Below are positions 17,481-26,787 of a stretch of DNA of 64,000 nt, piece by piece. The stretch is taken from positions 1 to 64,000 of the forward strand of contig NZ_SIHY01000004.1 in assembly GCF_004320535.1 (NCBI RefSeq). Direction: 5' to 3'. Made by a program: the position numbers and the translations under genes. The DNA is from Arthrobacter sp. S41 (GTDB lineage Bacteria; Actinomycetota; Actinomycetes; Actinomycetales; Micrococcaceae). A model generated the notes under the pieces. The model saw nothing but the letters and a program-made list of their open reading frames with translations, ran no database searches and was not told the DNA's origin. Position 1 is the first letter of the stretch. The number at the start of each line of letters is the position of its first letter.

Positions 17481-19067
17481 ATGGGACATTTTGCACCGCC
17501 GCCATCCTCGTCGAGCGTCGACACCCCGGGCATCACCTTAGGTCGTTTCCTGCGCCAACTGCCACCGGAAATCACGCTGGTCAACGACGCAGGTGATCGG
17601 CCGCTGCGCTGGGTAGAAGCCAGCGATATGGATGACCCCACCGATTACCTACTGGATCAGGAGATGATCCTCACCAGTGGCTTCCCCCTAGTCGGCCACA
17701 GCGATGATGCGCAGGTGGTCAACGGTTTTATCAGCCGGCTGGCCAACGCCAAAGTCAGCGCCCTGGGTTTTGGGCTGGAGCCATATTTCACCCAAATCCC
17801 GAGAACGGTGCTCGACGCCTGCCGCAAGCACCAGATGCCCCTGCTACAAATTCCGGCCAGCGTGCCCTTCGCCGCGATCGGCATCGCCTTTGCCAAGCTC
17901 ACCGAGGCCGACAACGCCGCGCAGCTGCGTGCCAGCGCCGAAGCCAATCGCGCGCTGATGCGCTGCCTGACCCAGAGCGATCCCGAAAGCGCGCTGGTTT
18001 CCGTACTCTCCCAGCGCCTAATTGCCAGCGTGCGACTGCTGGGTACCGAAGGCGCCATCCGCTACCAGGCCACCATCGGTGACACCGCTGAGCTCAACGA
18101 GGAGCTGAAGTTAGAGCTCTTCACCCAGGCCACCACCGCCGCTGGGCAGTTCGCCCTGCACCAAGAAGATTCCTTGGTCGACCTAGCCTTCCCGATCCGC
18201 GCCACACTTCCCATCGGCGGCCGCGCGCCACTTCTTGGGGTGCTTTCGGTCGGCTTCGCCCGTAGTCCCTCGGCTTTTGACCACAACCTCATCACCACCG
18301 CGCTGGGTCTACTCGAAGTCCTCGCCCGCGAGCGCGCCGCCAGCTCCTCCACCGCAACCCAGCTGGCCACCGCGCTGCTTTTGGGCAATCGCGGTCCGCT
18401 GGATGACTCGATGCTCTCCCTGCTGAATCTCAACCTCGGCGGGAACCGCACAGACCCCGCCCGCGTTGTCGTAATCACCGCACTGTCGCATCAACCCGGC
18501 ACCGAGGCCAACTTCCACCTCACCCACCTGCAGGCTCTGTTTGATACCCGACTGGTCATGCAGCACGACGATTACTTTGTGGCCCTCACCCGTTGCGAAT
18601 CCACCCAGACTATGTTCGATCGGCTCAAGTCCTCCGGCTACCTCGCAGGCTTCAGCACACCAGCGCCCGTCGACCATCAGCTCGGCGAAAAACTGCACGA
18701 CCTACTCGCCCAGGCAACCGGCTTACTGCCTCGGATGCGCGAACAGGGCCAGAGCCTTGATGCTCAAGTGATTCCCCGCTCGTTCCTCTCCCTACTACCC
18801 AGCCAGGCCGGAAAGCAGCTAGCACAGGAGACCCTGGCACACATCCTTGATTTACCCGAAGCGCGTCGCGACCTGTATCTAGAGGTGCTGCAAGGCTGGT
18901 TGGAAGCCAACGGTTCCTGGGACCAAACGTCGAAAAACATCGACCTGCACCGCAATTCCGTGCGTCGCCACATCGCCGCCATCGGCGAGGTTCTTAACAA
19001 AGACCTCAACCGCGCCGACGTCCGTCAGGAGCTATATCTGGCCTTAACTTTCCGCTCCATGAGCTAA
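17481..19067 (+). CDS. PucR family transcriptional regulator
   Basis: The 528-residue product has an N-terminal PucR sensor domain (about 15-140; GRFLRQLPPEITLVNDAGD, then DYLLDQEMILTSGFPL) and a middle region with weak GAF-like character. The C-terminal helix-turn-helix (about 465-520) contains WLEANGSWDQTSKNIDLHRNSVRRH. PucR-type proteins usually activate catabolic genes when the substrate is present. The divergent oxidase/permease pair is the obvious target. No ribosome site is visible before ATG 17481, and TAAAAT at 17467-17472 suggests a leaderless message. Confidence 0.87.
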   Translation: MGHFAPPPSSSSVDTPGITLGRFLRQLPPEITLVNDAGDRPLRWVEASDMDDPTDYLLDQEMILTSGFPLVGHSDDAQVVNGFISRLANAKVSALGFGLEPYFTQIPRTVLDACRKHQMPLLQIPASVPFAAIGIAFAKLTEADNAAQLRASAEANRALMRCLTQSDPESALVSVLSQRLIASVRLLGTEGAIRYQATIGDTAELNEELKLELFTQATTAAGQFALHQEDSLVDLAFPIRATLPIGGRAPLLGVLSVGFARSPSAFDHNLITTALGLLEVLARERAASSSTATQLATALLLGNRGPLDDSMLSLLNLNLGGNRTDPARVVVITALSHQPGTEANFHLTHLQALFDTRLVMQHDDYFVALTRCESTQTMFDRLKSSGYLAGFSTPAPVDHQLGEKLHDLLAQATGLLPRMREQGQSLDAQVIPRSFLSLLPSQAGKQLAQETLAHILDLPEARRDLYLEVLQGWLEANGSWDQTSKNIDLHRNSVRRHIAAIGEVLNKDLNRADVRQELYLALTFRSMS

Positions 19068-19108
19068 GCCCAGCGCCCGAGATTCAAGAAACTTTTCCAC
19101 AAGATTCG

Positions 19109-19148
19109 AAGACATATTCTAATTAACGAAGTATAATTAGAATATGTC
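19109..19148 (+). promoter_or_regulatory. Leaderless promoter covered by a 14-bp perfect inverted repeat
   Basis: AAGACA (19109-19114), a 17-base spacer and a consensus TATAAT (19132-19137) place the transcription start at or next to ATG 19144. The arms 19111-19124 and 19135-19148 are perfect inverse copies around a 10-base centre. The repeat therefore runs from the -35 to the first codons, as expected for a repressor site. Confidence 0.7.
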
Positions 19149-20604
19149 CGAAGCAAAGGTGCACGGAGATGCCCTGCCCCAGGCGGTAGAGCCAGCGGAA
19201 TTCGAAAACCACTGGCTCGCATTGCAAAGAGACCTGACGTGGATACAAGACCACGGCAGTAAAGAGGACTGTGTCCGGGGCATCGAGTTACTCGAAGGGC
19301 TCATAGCGTCTGCCAACTTCCAGCAGGCCGGCCTCTCTCACCAGCTGGAAAAGAAATTCGTTTCCGACCATGAGGAACGTGGCGTCAACCTTGACGACCA
19401 GACTCGTGGTGCCGCTGCTTGCGTAGCCATTGCCCGCAAACAGTCCCCAAATGGCTACCGCAATTACCTAGTCAACTGCCGCATCCTCTTTGAAGACACA
19501 CCAAATATCGCTGCAGCCTTTTCCCGGGGCGAATTTACCGAACCTCAAATTTTCACCATCCTCAACGAACTGCAGACTGTCAAAGCGCAACGTCGCACCG
19601 AATTTGATGATCTCTTCGGCCAGAACCCGAACATGTTCGAGGGCATGGGGCGGAATCGGATCAAGGATACCGTCCGAAATTTCACGCTTTCCTTCAATTC
19701 CGACCCTATATCCAAAGAGCACAAAACTGTCGAAGAGTCTCGTTTCGCTCGCATGACTATCGACGAGAAAAAGGGCTGCGTGAAGCTGACCGCACAGTTC
19801 CCACTACTGTCGGGAATGGGACTCAAGAACTACTTGTACAAGGAGTCCCGCAAGCTCAATAAGAAGGGCGACAAGCGCACCAAGGACCAGATCCGGGCCG
19901 ACATTCTCTTTAGCTACATGATGATCGGTGAGCCCTCAAAGATGCCCATCAACTTGCAGGTTGGCGTCATCATGACCGAGCGAGCACTCTTCCAAGGCGA
20001 ACGTGAACCCGCTTTCCTCGAAGGCTACGGCTACATTCCCGCACAAGAGGTGCGTGAATGGATCGGCGGGCACCAGATCGACAACGAATTAACCTTCGAA
20101 GAGATGGAAGCAAAGCTCACCCCGGAACATATTGAAGAAATCGAAGTGCTCACCGAACTCGCGAGAATATATACGGCTCCCGGCAACCAAGACTTGATAA
20201 GCATGGATTCCAAGGCCCGGATCTTCCCGGAGAAGCTCAAGAAATTCGTCAGCATTCGAGATCGACATTGCCGCACACCTTTCTGCGACGGAATCGTTGC
20301 CGAAACTGACCACGTGGAGCAGTACGCGCGGGGTGGGAAGACCAACGTGCACAATTCCTGCGGCCGTTGCGAAAACTGCAACAAGAATAAGGAAGCTTAC
20401 GGTTGGATTGAGCTCACGGCCATGAAGGGTCCGCACACGATGCTCATCAGCCCGGTATCCGGAATGTCTTATCAGTCCACGGCCCCACCTGCGACCGGAT
20501 ATGTGCATAAGCCTTTCCCACAGTTGGCGACCGATGCAACGTGGTTCAAAGACTTCAAGGGCAGGCTGAGCCGGGGCGATCCGCCGGCTTCCAACACATC
20601 ATGA
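19144..20604 (+). CDS. DUF222 / HNH endonuclease family protein
   Basis: The 486-residue product has an N-terminal helical DUF222 (13E12-repeat-like) region and a C-terminal HNH domain (about 370-425). The HNH domain reads RDRHCRTPFCDGIVAETDHV, then a GGKTNVHNSCGRCENCNKNKEA segment with the paired cysteines that bind zinc. Such genes are numerous and variable in Micrococcaceae and are often linked to mobile DNA. This copy is lysine-rich and has lower GC upstream than its neighbours. It is probably transcribed without a leader from the promoter overlapping its start. Confidence 0.85.
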   Translation: MSEAKVHGDALPQAVEPAEFENHWLALQRDLTWIQDHGSKEDCVRGIELLEGLIASANFQQAGLSHQLEKKFVSDHEERGVNLDDQTRGAAACVAIARKQSPNGYRNYLVNCRILFEDTPNIAAAFSRGEFTEPQIFTILNELQTVKAQRRTEFDDLFGQNPNMFEGMGRNRIKDTVRNFTLSFNSDPISKEHKTVEESRFARMTIDEKKGCVKLTAQFPLLSGMGLKNYLYKESRKLNKKGDKRTKDQIRADILFSYMMIGEPSKMPINLQVGVIMTERALFQGEREPAFLEGYGYIPAQEVREWIGGHQIDNELTFEEMEAKLTPEHIEEIEVLTELARIYTAPGNQDLISMDSKARIFPEKLKKFVSIRDRHCRTPFCDGIVAETDHVEQYARGGKTNVHNSCGRCENCNKNKEAYGWIELTAMKGPHTMLISPVSGMSYQSTAPPATGYVHKPFPQLATDATWFKDFKGRLSRGDPPASNTS

Positions 20605-20623
20605 CCGCAAACCTAAGGTGTTT

Positions 20624-20646
20624 CCGCGCAGCACTTCGCTGCGCGG
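20624..20646. terminator. Bidirectional terminator hairpin
   Basis: CCGCGCAGC (20624-20632) pairs with GCTGCGCGG (20638-20646) around ACTTC. It lies between the convergent HNH and nitrilase-family genes. Confidence 0.65.
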
Positions 20647-20664
20647 GCATACCCTATGGGTCAG

Positions 20665-21462
20665 TTATTTCTCCATTAGCCATTGCGCGTAGAGATCCGT
20701 CCGAGCTTCGGCAAGGTACGGAACTTCCGATCTAATCTTCGCCAAAGAACTCACGTCGATATCCGCAGCAAGAAGCTCGGAACCTGCACCGGCTTGAGCC
20801 AGGATGGTGCCATCAGCACCGGCGATTACGCTGGTGCCTGCCAACTCAAATCCAGCTTCAGTTCCGCTGTGGTTTGCGTAGGCAATAAAAAGCTGGCTCT
20901 CCATGGCGCGAGTTGGAACAAGTTGAGTGCACACTTGCTCGTATCCGCGGCCCATGGCAGTGGGAACAAGTAGCAACTGCACTGAACGTCGCGAGGCTTC
21001 CCGGACAACCTCCGGGAATTCCACGTCAAAGCAGATCACCATGCCCAGCGTGATGCCCTCATATTCGAAGGAGGCTGGAGGGTTGCTGCCAGCGATAAAG
21101 ACTTCATGCTCTTCAGTACCAAAGAGCTGCACCTTTTGATAATGGGCCAGCTTCGCTCCCCGATCATCAACAAAAGTAGACGTGATCAGCCAACCGTGAT
21201 CAGTGATCTCGGGTAGGGAGTAGACCAGGGCAATCGAATGCTTGGCGGCAATGGCCGACAACCGCTCACGCGCACCAGGCAACAACGAAATATCCAGCGA
21301 ATCGCGCAGGACGTAGGGCGCATAGCCGACGGTGAAAAGCTCGGAAGTGAGCAGGATTTTGGCGCCATCGGAGGCAGCACGTTGCGCAGCATGATCGATG
21401 GCAAGAAGATTGCGCTCAATCTCCAATACCTCTGCCTCGGCCTGCATTACTACGATACGCAT
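20665..21462 (-). CDS. Carbon-nitrogen hydrolase (nitrilase superfamily amidase)
   Basis: The 265-residue protein carries the complete catalytic set of the superfamily: Glu41 in LLTSELF, Lys110 in HYQKVQLFG and Cys144 in VICFDVEFPE. ATG 21462 is supported by GGAAGGAA six bases upstream; an earlier in-frame start at 21483 is not. The length fits omega-amidase or aliphatic amidase subfamilies that hydrolyse small amides in the cytoplasm. The gene is monocistronic and the substrate is unknown. Confidence 0.88.
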   Translation of the reverse strand: MRIVVMQAEAEVLEIERNLLAIDHAAQRAASDGAKILLTSELFTVGYAPYVLRDSLDISLLPGARERLSAIAAKHSIALVYSLPEITDHGWLITSTFVDDRGAKLAHYQKVQLFGTEEHEVFIAGSNPPASFEYEGITLGMVICFDVEFPEVVREASRRSVQLLLVPTAMGRGYEQVCTQLVPTRAMESQLFIAYANHSGTEAGFELAGTSVIAGADGTILAQAGAGSELLAADIDVSSLAKIRSEVPYLAEARTDLYAQWLMEK

Positions 21463-21619
21463 TTGGTTCCTTCCAAGCATCATCGATGGCTAGGTTTAAC
21501 CATATTCTGAGCGCACCCTGATATGTCTAGGTTATTTGGCACCGCGAGTGCAGATCTGCGTACTTTTCGCACCAACAACAAAGTCGCCCAGAAAAGCTTT
21601 CTGGACGACCTCATTGCGA

Positions 21620-24451
21620 TTACTTGCCGACGGCCTCAGCAAGAAGTTCAACCACGTGGCGGTACTCTTTGCCGGTGGCGCGGGACATTCCAAGTTCGCA
21701 CGTGCGGTTGCACGACGCATGGGCTTGCGCATCCAGCTCGCGAACTTCGGCAGCTTCGCGTGCGGTGGCCGAGTCAGTCAGCTCGGGGTGCAACATGCCA
21801 CGATCCCCCGCAAAGGCACAGCAACCCCAGTTCACTGGAGTGTTCACCTGCTGCGCCACGGTCTGTGCGATTTTCTGCAGATCAGGGTTCAGACCCATTT
21901 GGGTGGACGAGCAGGTCGGGTGCAACGTGATCGAGGAGATCTTCTGAATTTCAGGCAACTTGTCCAGCAGGTGCTTTGAGGTGAAAGCCAACAGGTCAAC
22001 CACTTCATACCCCTGCTCTTCGAGGGTGTGGGCAAAGCCCTCGGTGCAGCTGGAAGCATCAGAAATGATCGGCAGATTTTTCCCCGGCAAGGCTGAACGA
22101 ACTTCTTGAAGGACGCGCTCGGCCATCGCCTCGTGCCCCTCCGCGTAGCCCTTGGAAGTCCAAGGGGTACCGCAACAGGTGGATTCAATGCCTTGCGGGA
22201 CATATACCGAAACGCCAGCGGCATGCAGCAACTTGGTGAAGGCCGAAGCCACACCTTCGCCTTCACCGGTCGGGCCAAACATCGAGTTCACACACGCAGG
22301 AAGGTAAATCGCCAGCGGCTCGGTGCCAGCAGCGCCTAAATTCCCAGCCAATAATTTACGTGCCTTGCCTCCCCCGGGAAGATCCGCATCATAGCGTGGC
22401 ATAACATCGGTGCTCACGACCTTGCGGGCCACATCGGTGACGCCTCGTACCAGCGGTGCCGGGAGTTTATCGGCAACACTGAGCGCAAGGGACCCCGCAC
22501 GAGTGGCCGGTCCCCAGCCCTTGGCGACGGCCTTAAAACCGGCAGCCAAAACCGGGTGAGTATCTTCGCGACGCAGACGCTTGACCAGCAGACCGGTATT
22601 GATACCGACCGGGCAGGCGGTCACGCACATGCCATCCACGGCGCAGGTCTGTACGCCGTTATATTCGTAATCGCGTTCCAGCTCCGCAGCCAGTTCAGTG
22701 TTGCCTTCGGCTTCAGCCTTGGCAATGGCGCGACGCACCACGATGCGCTGGCGCGGGGTGAGGGTCAGGTCCTTGGAAGGGCAAACAGGCTCGCAGTAAC
22801 CACATTCCACGCAGTGGTCGGCCTCAACTTCGATGGTTTCGTTGAGCTTGATATTGCGAATGTGGGCCGCGTGGTCCTCGTCGATGATCACCCCTGGGTT
22901 CATCATCAGCCGCGGGTCACAGGCAGCCTTCAATTCAAGGTGCACCTCGTAGAGTTCGTCGCCGTACTGCGCGCGAACAAATGGGGCCATGGCGCGGCCG
23001 GTACCGTGCTCAGCCTTCAGGTTCCCGTCCTTGGCCAGGATCAGTTCAACCATTTTGTCGTTAAACGAGTTGTAGCGGTTTAGTGACGCATCACCCTCGA
23101 AGCGGTCGGTGAGCATAAAGTGGATGTTGCCGTCCTTGGCATGGCCGAAGATCACCGAATCTTCGTAACCGTACTCCGTGAACAGGCCTTGCAAGTTGTC
23201 GCAGGTTTCAGCCAGTGATTCAACCGGGACAACGACGTCTTCTAGTAGGGCGGTGGTCCCGGATGCGCGAGCGCCTGCCACCGAGGCGTAGAGGCCCTTG
23301 CGGAATTTCCAGGCAGCCTGCCGGCTCTTGGCATCGTCAGAGAGCAGTGCGGGGGCGCGTAGCGCCGCGGTGTCCAGCAGACGTTGGCCAGCGGTTTGCA
23401 ACCCGGTAAGTTCTTCGGCGTTATCCGCGTGGTATTCGATCAGCAGCGCCGCCTGTTGATCCACCTCAAAGCCCATAATCGCCTCGGGCACACCGGGCAG
23501 TTCTTGACCCACACGCAGTGAAGTGGAGTCCATTAGTTCAAGGGTCGCCGCCCCGGATTCCAACAGTTCAGGCAGGGCACGGGTGGCCAAATCCAGGTTT
23601 TCGAACACGGCCAGGGTGGCGATGGCCAACTTACGGATCGGCACGGTACGGAACACCGCTTCGGCAACAAAGGCCAAGGTTCCTTCGGAGCCGATGATTA
23701 GGTGCGCCATCAGATCCGCCGGGGTGTCATAGTCCAAAAAGGCGTTGATGCCGTAGCCCATGGTGTTTTTTAGGGCAAAGTGCTTTTGGATTTTGGCCAC
23801 CGAGGCCGGGTTGGTGCGCACACGCTTGACCAAGCGGTCCAAGGTGGCGACCAGTTCCGGTTCCGCGGCGGCTAGCTGACGGTCGGCATCCGGATCGGCG
23901 GTATTAATCATGGTGCCCGAGGGCAGCACAAAGGTCATCGATTCCAAGGTGCGGTAGGTGTTAAACTCGGTGCCGCAGGCCATGCCAGAAGAGTTATTGG
24001 CGATCACTCCGCCGATGGTGCAGGCCGCTTCGCTCGCCGGATCCGGACCGAGCTTGCTGCCGTACACCGCCAGACGCGCGTTAACTTGGCGGACGGTGGC
24101 GCCGGGCTGCACCCGCACGCGAGCACCGTCGTCGAGCACCTGAATGTCGCGGAAGTTGCGGCGCACGTCGATCATCAAACCATCACCGCTGGCCTGGCCA
24201 GCCAGCGAGGTGCCGCCCGAACGCAGGGTCACCGGTTGGTTATTAGCGGCCGAGGCGCGCAGCAGGGCTGCGACTTCAGCGGCATCTTTGGCAAGGATTA
24301 CGGCCTGAGGGGTGTACAGGTAATGCGAGGCATCCGAGGCGTAGGCGACACGGTCGATGGATCGAGTTTTAACGCGCCCCGGATCGCCCACGAGGTCGAG
24401 AATACTGGATGGAACCCTAGGTTCACCGAGTGCCGGCGTGCTCAATGCCAT
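21620..24451 (-). CDS. FAD-linked oxidase / iron-sulfur D-lactate (or glycolate) dehydrogenase, fused form
   Basis: The 943-residue protein fuses three modules. An FAD-binding type 4 domain (about 35-270) has LRSGGTSLAGQASGDG and ASEAACTIGGVIANNSSGMACG. A C-terminal FAD-oxidase cap lies at about 270-520. A ferredoxin-type region follows, with CVECGYCEPVCPS near 545 and CAVDGMCVTACPVG near 600. Two CCG-type heterodisulfide motifs end the chain (CCGTPWTSKGY, CCAFAGDRG). This is the GlcD+GlcF-like layout of membrane-linked D-lactate dehydrogenases. ATG 24451 has AGGAG upstream. The divergent GntR gene and intervening operator suggest substrate-responsive control. Confidence 0.88.
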   Translation of the reverse strand: MALSTPALGEPRVPSSILDLVGDPGRVKTRSIDRVAYASDASHYLYTPQAVILAKDAAEVAALLRASAANNQPVTLRSGGTSLAGQASGDGLMIDVRRNFRDIQVLDDGARVRVQPGATVRQVNARLAVYGSKLGPDPASEAACTIGGVIANNSSGMACGTEFNTYRTLESMTFVLPSGTMINTADPDADRQLAAAEPELVATLDRLVKRVRTNPASVAKIQKHFALKNTMGYGINAFLDYDTPADLMAHLIIGSEGTLAFVAEAVFRTVPIRKLAIATLAVFENLDLATRALPELLESGAATLELMDSTSLRVGQELPGVPEAIMGFEVDQQAALLIEYHADNAEELTGLQTAGQRLLDTAALRAPALLSDDAKSRQAAWKFRKGLYASVAGARASGTTALLEDVVVPVESLAETCDNLQGLFTEYGYEDSVIFGHAKDGNIHFMLTDRFEGDASLNRYNSFNDKMVELILAKDGNLKAEHGTGRAMAPFVRAQYGDELYEVHLELKAACDPRLMMNPGVIIDEDHAAHIRNIKLNETIEVEADHCVECGYCEPVCPSKDLTLTPRQRIVVRRAIAKAEAEGNTELAAELERDYEYNGVQTCAVDGMCVTACPVGINTGLLVKRLRREDTHPVLAAGFKAVAKGWGPATRAGSLALSVADKLPAPLVRGVTDVARKVVSTDVMPRYDADLPGGGKARKLLAGNLGAAGTEPLAIYLPACVNSMFGPTGEGEGVASAFTKLLHAAGVSVYVPQGIESTCCGTPWTSKGYAEGHEAMAERVLQEVRSALPGKNLPIISDASSCTEGFAHTLEEQGYEVVDLLAFTSKHLLDKLPEIQKISSITLHPTCSSTQMGLNPDLQKIAQTVAQQVNTPVNWGCCAFAGDRGMLHPELTDSATAREAAEVRELDAQAHASCNRTCELGMSRATGKEYRHVVELLAEAVGK

Positions 24452-24498
24452 GGTGCGCTCCTGTGTTGCGGGCAGGTGGTTACTGCCCAAGAAGAAAA

Positions 24499-24509
24499 TT
24501 GTCTAACAA
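24499..24509. promoter_or_regulatory. FadR/GntR-type operator in the divergent promoter region
   Basis: TTGTCTAACAA fits the TnGT-N(0-3)-ACnA palindrome bound by FadR-subfamily GntR proteins. It lies between the dehydrogenase gene and the GntR gene, 48 bases upstream of the former. Confidence 0.55.
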
Positions 24510-24582
24510 GTACACATGCCATGATAGTACGTTTCATGGGATACTTACATAGTTATTTTCTGCCGGCGCGAAAGGAAATCAC

Positions 24583-25233
24583 GTGGCAGCCCGATTAGGA
24601 GTGGTTTCGGTGGTGCAGGCCGTCATCACCTCACTGCGCACCCGCATCTTCAGCGGCGAGCTGGCCCCCGGCACCCCCTTGGGCGAAGTCGATGTGGCCA
24701 CCCATTATGAGGTGGCCCGTCCCACCGCCAAGGCCGCGCTGGAAAACCTCGTGGCCAGCGGCCTGCTCACCCGCAACGCCCACCAGAGCGCCCGGGTCAC
24801 GCGCCTGACCTCGGCTGATGCCCGCGACATCTACAGCACCCGCGCCATCATCGAAGCCGAGGCTGTGCGCCTGCTGGCCAGCACCGGCCAGGTTCCGCAA
24901 GCCGCTCGTGCGGCCAACGAAGAAATCACTGCCCTGCGTGATGCCTCGCCGATCCAGATCGTGGACCCGGACGTTCGCTTCCATACCGCCTTGGTTCAGG
25001 CACTAAATTCGCCGCGCACCAGCGCCATTTACGGCCAACTCAGCGACGAGATCCGCTTGTGCATGACGCAGGTGCAAGATGCGACGTTGCTAAACACCAC
25101 GGATATCGCCGACGAACATGCCCGCTTGCTACAAAAGATTGCCGACGGTGACCAGCAAGGTGCCGCAGAATTATTAGCTCAGCATTTAGAGAATGCGAGC
25201 GAACGACTAGCCGCGCACCTAGATAGCTTGTAG
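24583..25233 (+). CDS. GntR family regulator with FCD domain
   Basis: The 216-residue product has an N-terminal winged helix (about 5-70; GTPLGEVDVATHYEVARPTAKAALENLVASGLL) and an all-helical FCD ligand domain (about 80-210) with the metal-site pattern of LldR/DldR-like proteins (DVRFHTALVQA and later histidines). GTG 24583 follows AAAGGA. Divergent placement makes it the likely regulator of the D-lactate/glycolate dehydrogenase, responding to a hydroxy acid. Confidence 0.88.
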   Translation: MAARLGVVSVVQAVITSLRTRIFSGELAPGTPLGEVDVATHYEVARPTAKAALENLVASGLLTRNAHQSARVTRLTSADARDIYSTRAIIEAEAVRLLASTGQVPQAARAANEEITALRDASPIQIVDPDVRFHTALVQALNSPRTSAIYGQLSDEIRLCMTQVQDATLLNTTDIADEHARLLQKIADGDQQGAAELLAQHLENASERLAAHLDSL

Positions 25234-25308
25234 GCAACAGCGCGGCCGGAGAACCCTCCCACAACAAGCCGACTTTCACTGGACGCACGCATACCCCCGC
25301 CCGTATTC

Positions 25309-25336
25309 TTGAAATACCCCAGGGGGTATGTATAAG
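25309..25336 (+). promoter_or_regulatory. Promoter with CsoR/CstR-type operator in the spacer
   Basis: TTGAAA (25309-25314) and TATAAG (25331-25336) are 16 bases apart. The spacer holds the palindrome ATACCCC-AG-GGGGTAT (25314-25329), the known operator form of CsoR/CstR repressors. A weaker related site, ATACCCCCGCCCGTAT, lies at 25291-25306. Repressor binding would block RNA polymerase directly; the probable repressor is encoded in the same operon at 28566. Confidence 0.8.
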
Positions 25337-25368
25337 CTCGTACTACATCCGTCCCGAAAGGAATCACC

Positions 25369-26754
25369 ATGTTGCTTGAACGCCTCTACGATGAGGACCT
25401 CGCGCAGGCCAGCTACTTTATTGGTTGCCAAGCTAAGGGTGAGGCCCTTGTGGTCGATGCCCGTCGCGACATCTCCGACTACCTGGCTCTGGCTTCCAAA
25501 CACGGCATGCGCATCACCGCCGTTGCCGAAACCCACATCCACGCCGACTACCTCTCCGGCACCCGCGAACTGGCAGCTGCCACCGGCGCCACCAGTTACG
25601 TTTCCGGTGAAGGTGGAGAAGACTGGCAGTACGGTTTTGAAGCCCAGCGACTCTACGACGGGGATGAAATCGCCTTGGGCAACCTACGCATCGTCGCTCG
25701 CCACACCCCGGGCCACACTCCAGAACACCTGGCCTATCTGGTCACCGACGGCGCGTTCAGCAGCTCCCCGGGCTACTTGCTCTCCGGAGACTTCATTTTT
25801 GCCGGCGATCTGGGCCGACCTGACCTCCTAGACGAGGCCGCCGGAGGCGTAGACACTCGTTTTGAAGGCGCCCGCGATCTCTATGCGTCCCTAAAGAAGA
25901 CTCTCGCCGAACTGCCCGACTACATCCAGATCCACCCGGGTCATGGGTCCGGTAGCGCCTGCGGCAAGGCACTTGGCGCGGTTCCATCTACTACGCTGGG
26001 CTACGAGCGCAAGTTCGCTTGGTGGAGCACCTACCTGGCCACTGATGATCAGGACGGTTTCATCGCCGAACTGCTCAACGGCCAGCCAGATGCCCACGCC
26101 TACTTTGCCCGTATGAAGCGGCAGAATCGTCAGGGACCAACTATCCTTGGTGAGCTTGAACAGCTCACAGAGCTCGATGCCGCACAGATCCTTGAGCAGA
26201 TGGAAGCTGGCACGTCGGTATTTGTTGATACCCGCAGTCACACCCAGATCGCTGAAGGCACAGTTCCTGGCGCACTGTCGATCCCCGGCAAAGCAAAAAC
26301 CGCGAGCTTCGGCGCATGGGCCTACGACCCTGAAGAGGATCGTCGTTCAATGGTGGTGCTGGCGGAATCTGTTGGGCACGCAGATGAAATCCGTGCACAC
26401 CTGATGCGCGTAGGGATCGACGCCGTGAAGGGTTACGCACTCTCCCTTGATGGCCTCCCAAGCTACAAGCCGCAGTCAATCACACCTGCACAACTGACTG
26501 ATTTCGACCATGACTTACTGCTAGATGTGCGCAACAAGACCGAATTTGCCGCCGGGCATATCCCTGGCGCCACACAGATTTCCGGTGGTCGAGTGCTGTG
26601 GCAGCAGGACCAGTTGCCAACGGATGGCACCATCGTGACCTACTGCCAGAGCGGCATGCGCAATGCAGTGGCTGCCAGCGCCCTACGTGATGCCGGATTC
26701 AACGTGATTGAGCTCGAAGGTAGTTACCTCGGCTGGTCCAAGCTAGACAACTAA
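25369..26754 (+). CDS. CstB-like persulfide dioxygenase fused to two rhodanese domains
   Basis: The 461-residue protein has the three-part layout of Staphylococcus CstB. The metallo-beta-lactamase fold (1-250) carries THIHADYLSG (His56, His58, Asp60), RHTPGHTPEH and HPGHGSGSACGK, the non-heme iron site of persulfide dioxygenases. A middle rhodanese (about 265-355) lacks the active cysteine (VVLAESVGHADE). The C-terminal rhodanese (about 365-461) keeps it in YCQSGMRN. Family knowledge says it oxidises persulfides to thiosulfate/sulfite in the cytoplasm. It is the first gene behind the CstR-type operator. Confidence 0.87.
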   Translation: MLLERLYDEDLAQASYFIGCQAKGEALVVDARRDISDYLALASKHGMRITAVAETHIHADYLSGTRELAAATGATSYVSGEGGEDWQYGFEAQRLYDGDEIALGNLRIVARHTPGHTPEHLAYLVTDGAFSSSPGYLLSGDFIFAGDLGRPDLLDEAAGGVDTRFEGARDLYASLKKTLAELPDYIQIHPGHGSGSACGKALGAVPSTTLGYERKFAWWSTYLATDDQDGFIAELLNGQPDAHAYFARMKRQNRQGPTILGELEQLTELDAAQILEQMEAGTSVFVDTRSHTQIAEGTVPGALSIPGKAKTASFGAWAYDPEEDRRSMVVLAESVGHADEIRAHLMRVGIDAVKGYALSLDGLPSYKPQSITPAQLTDFDHDLLLDVRNKTEFAAGHIPGATQISGGRVLWQQDQLPTDGTIVTYCQSGMRNAVAASALRDAGFNVIELEGSYLGWSKLDN

Positions 26755-26787
26755 TCATCGACAGTACCGAAAGCTGAACTGAATTTT

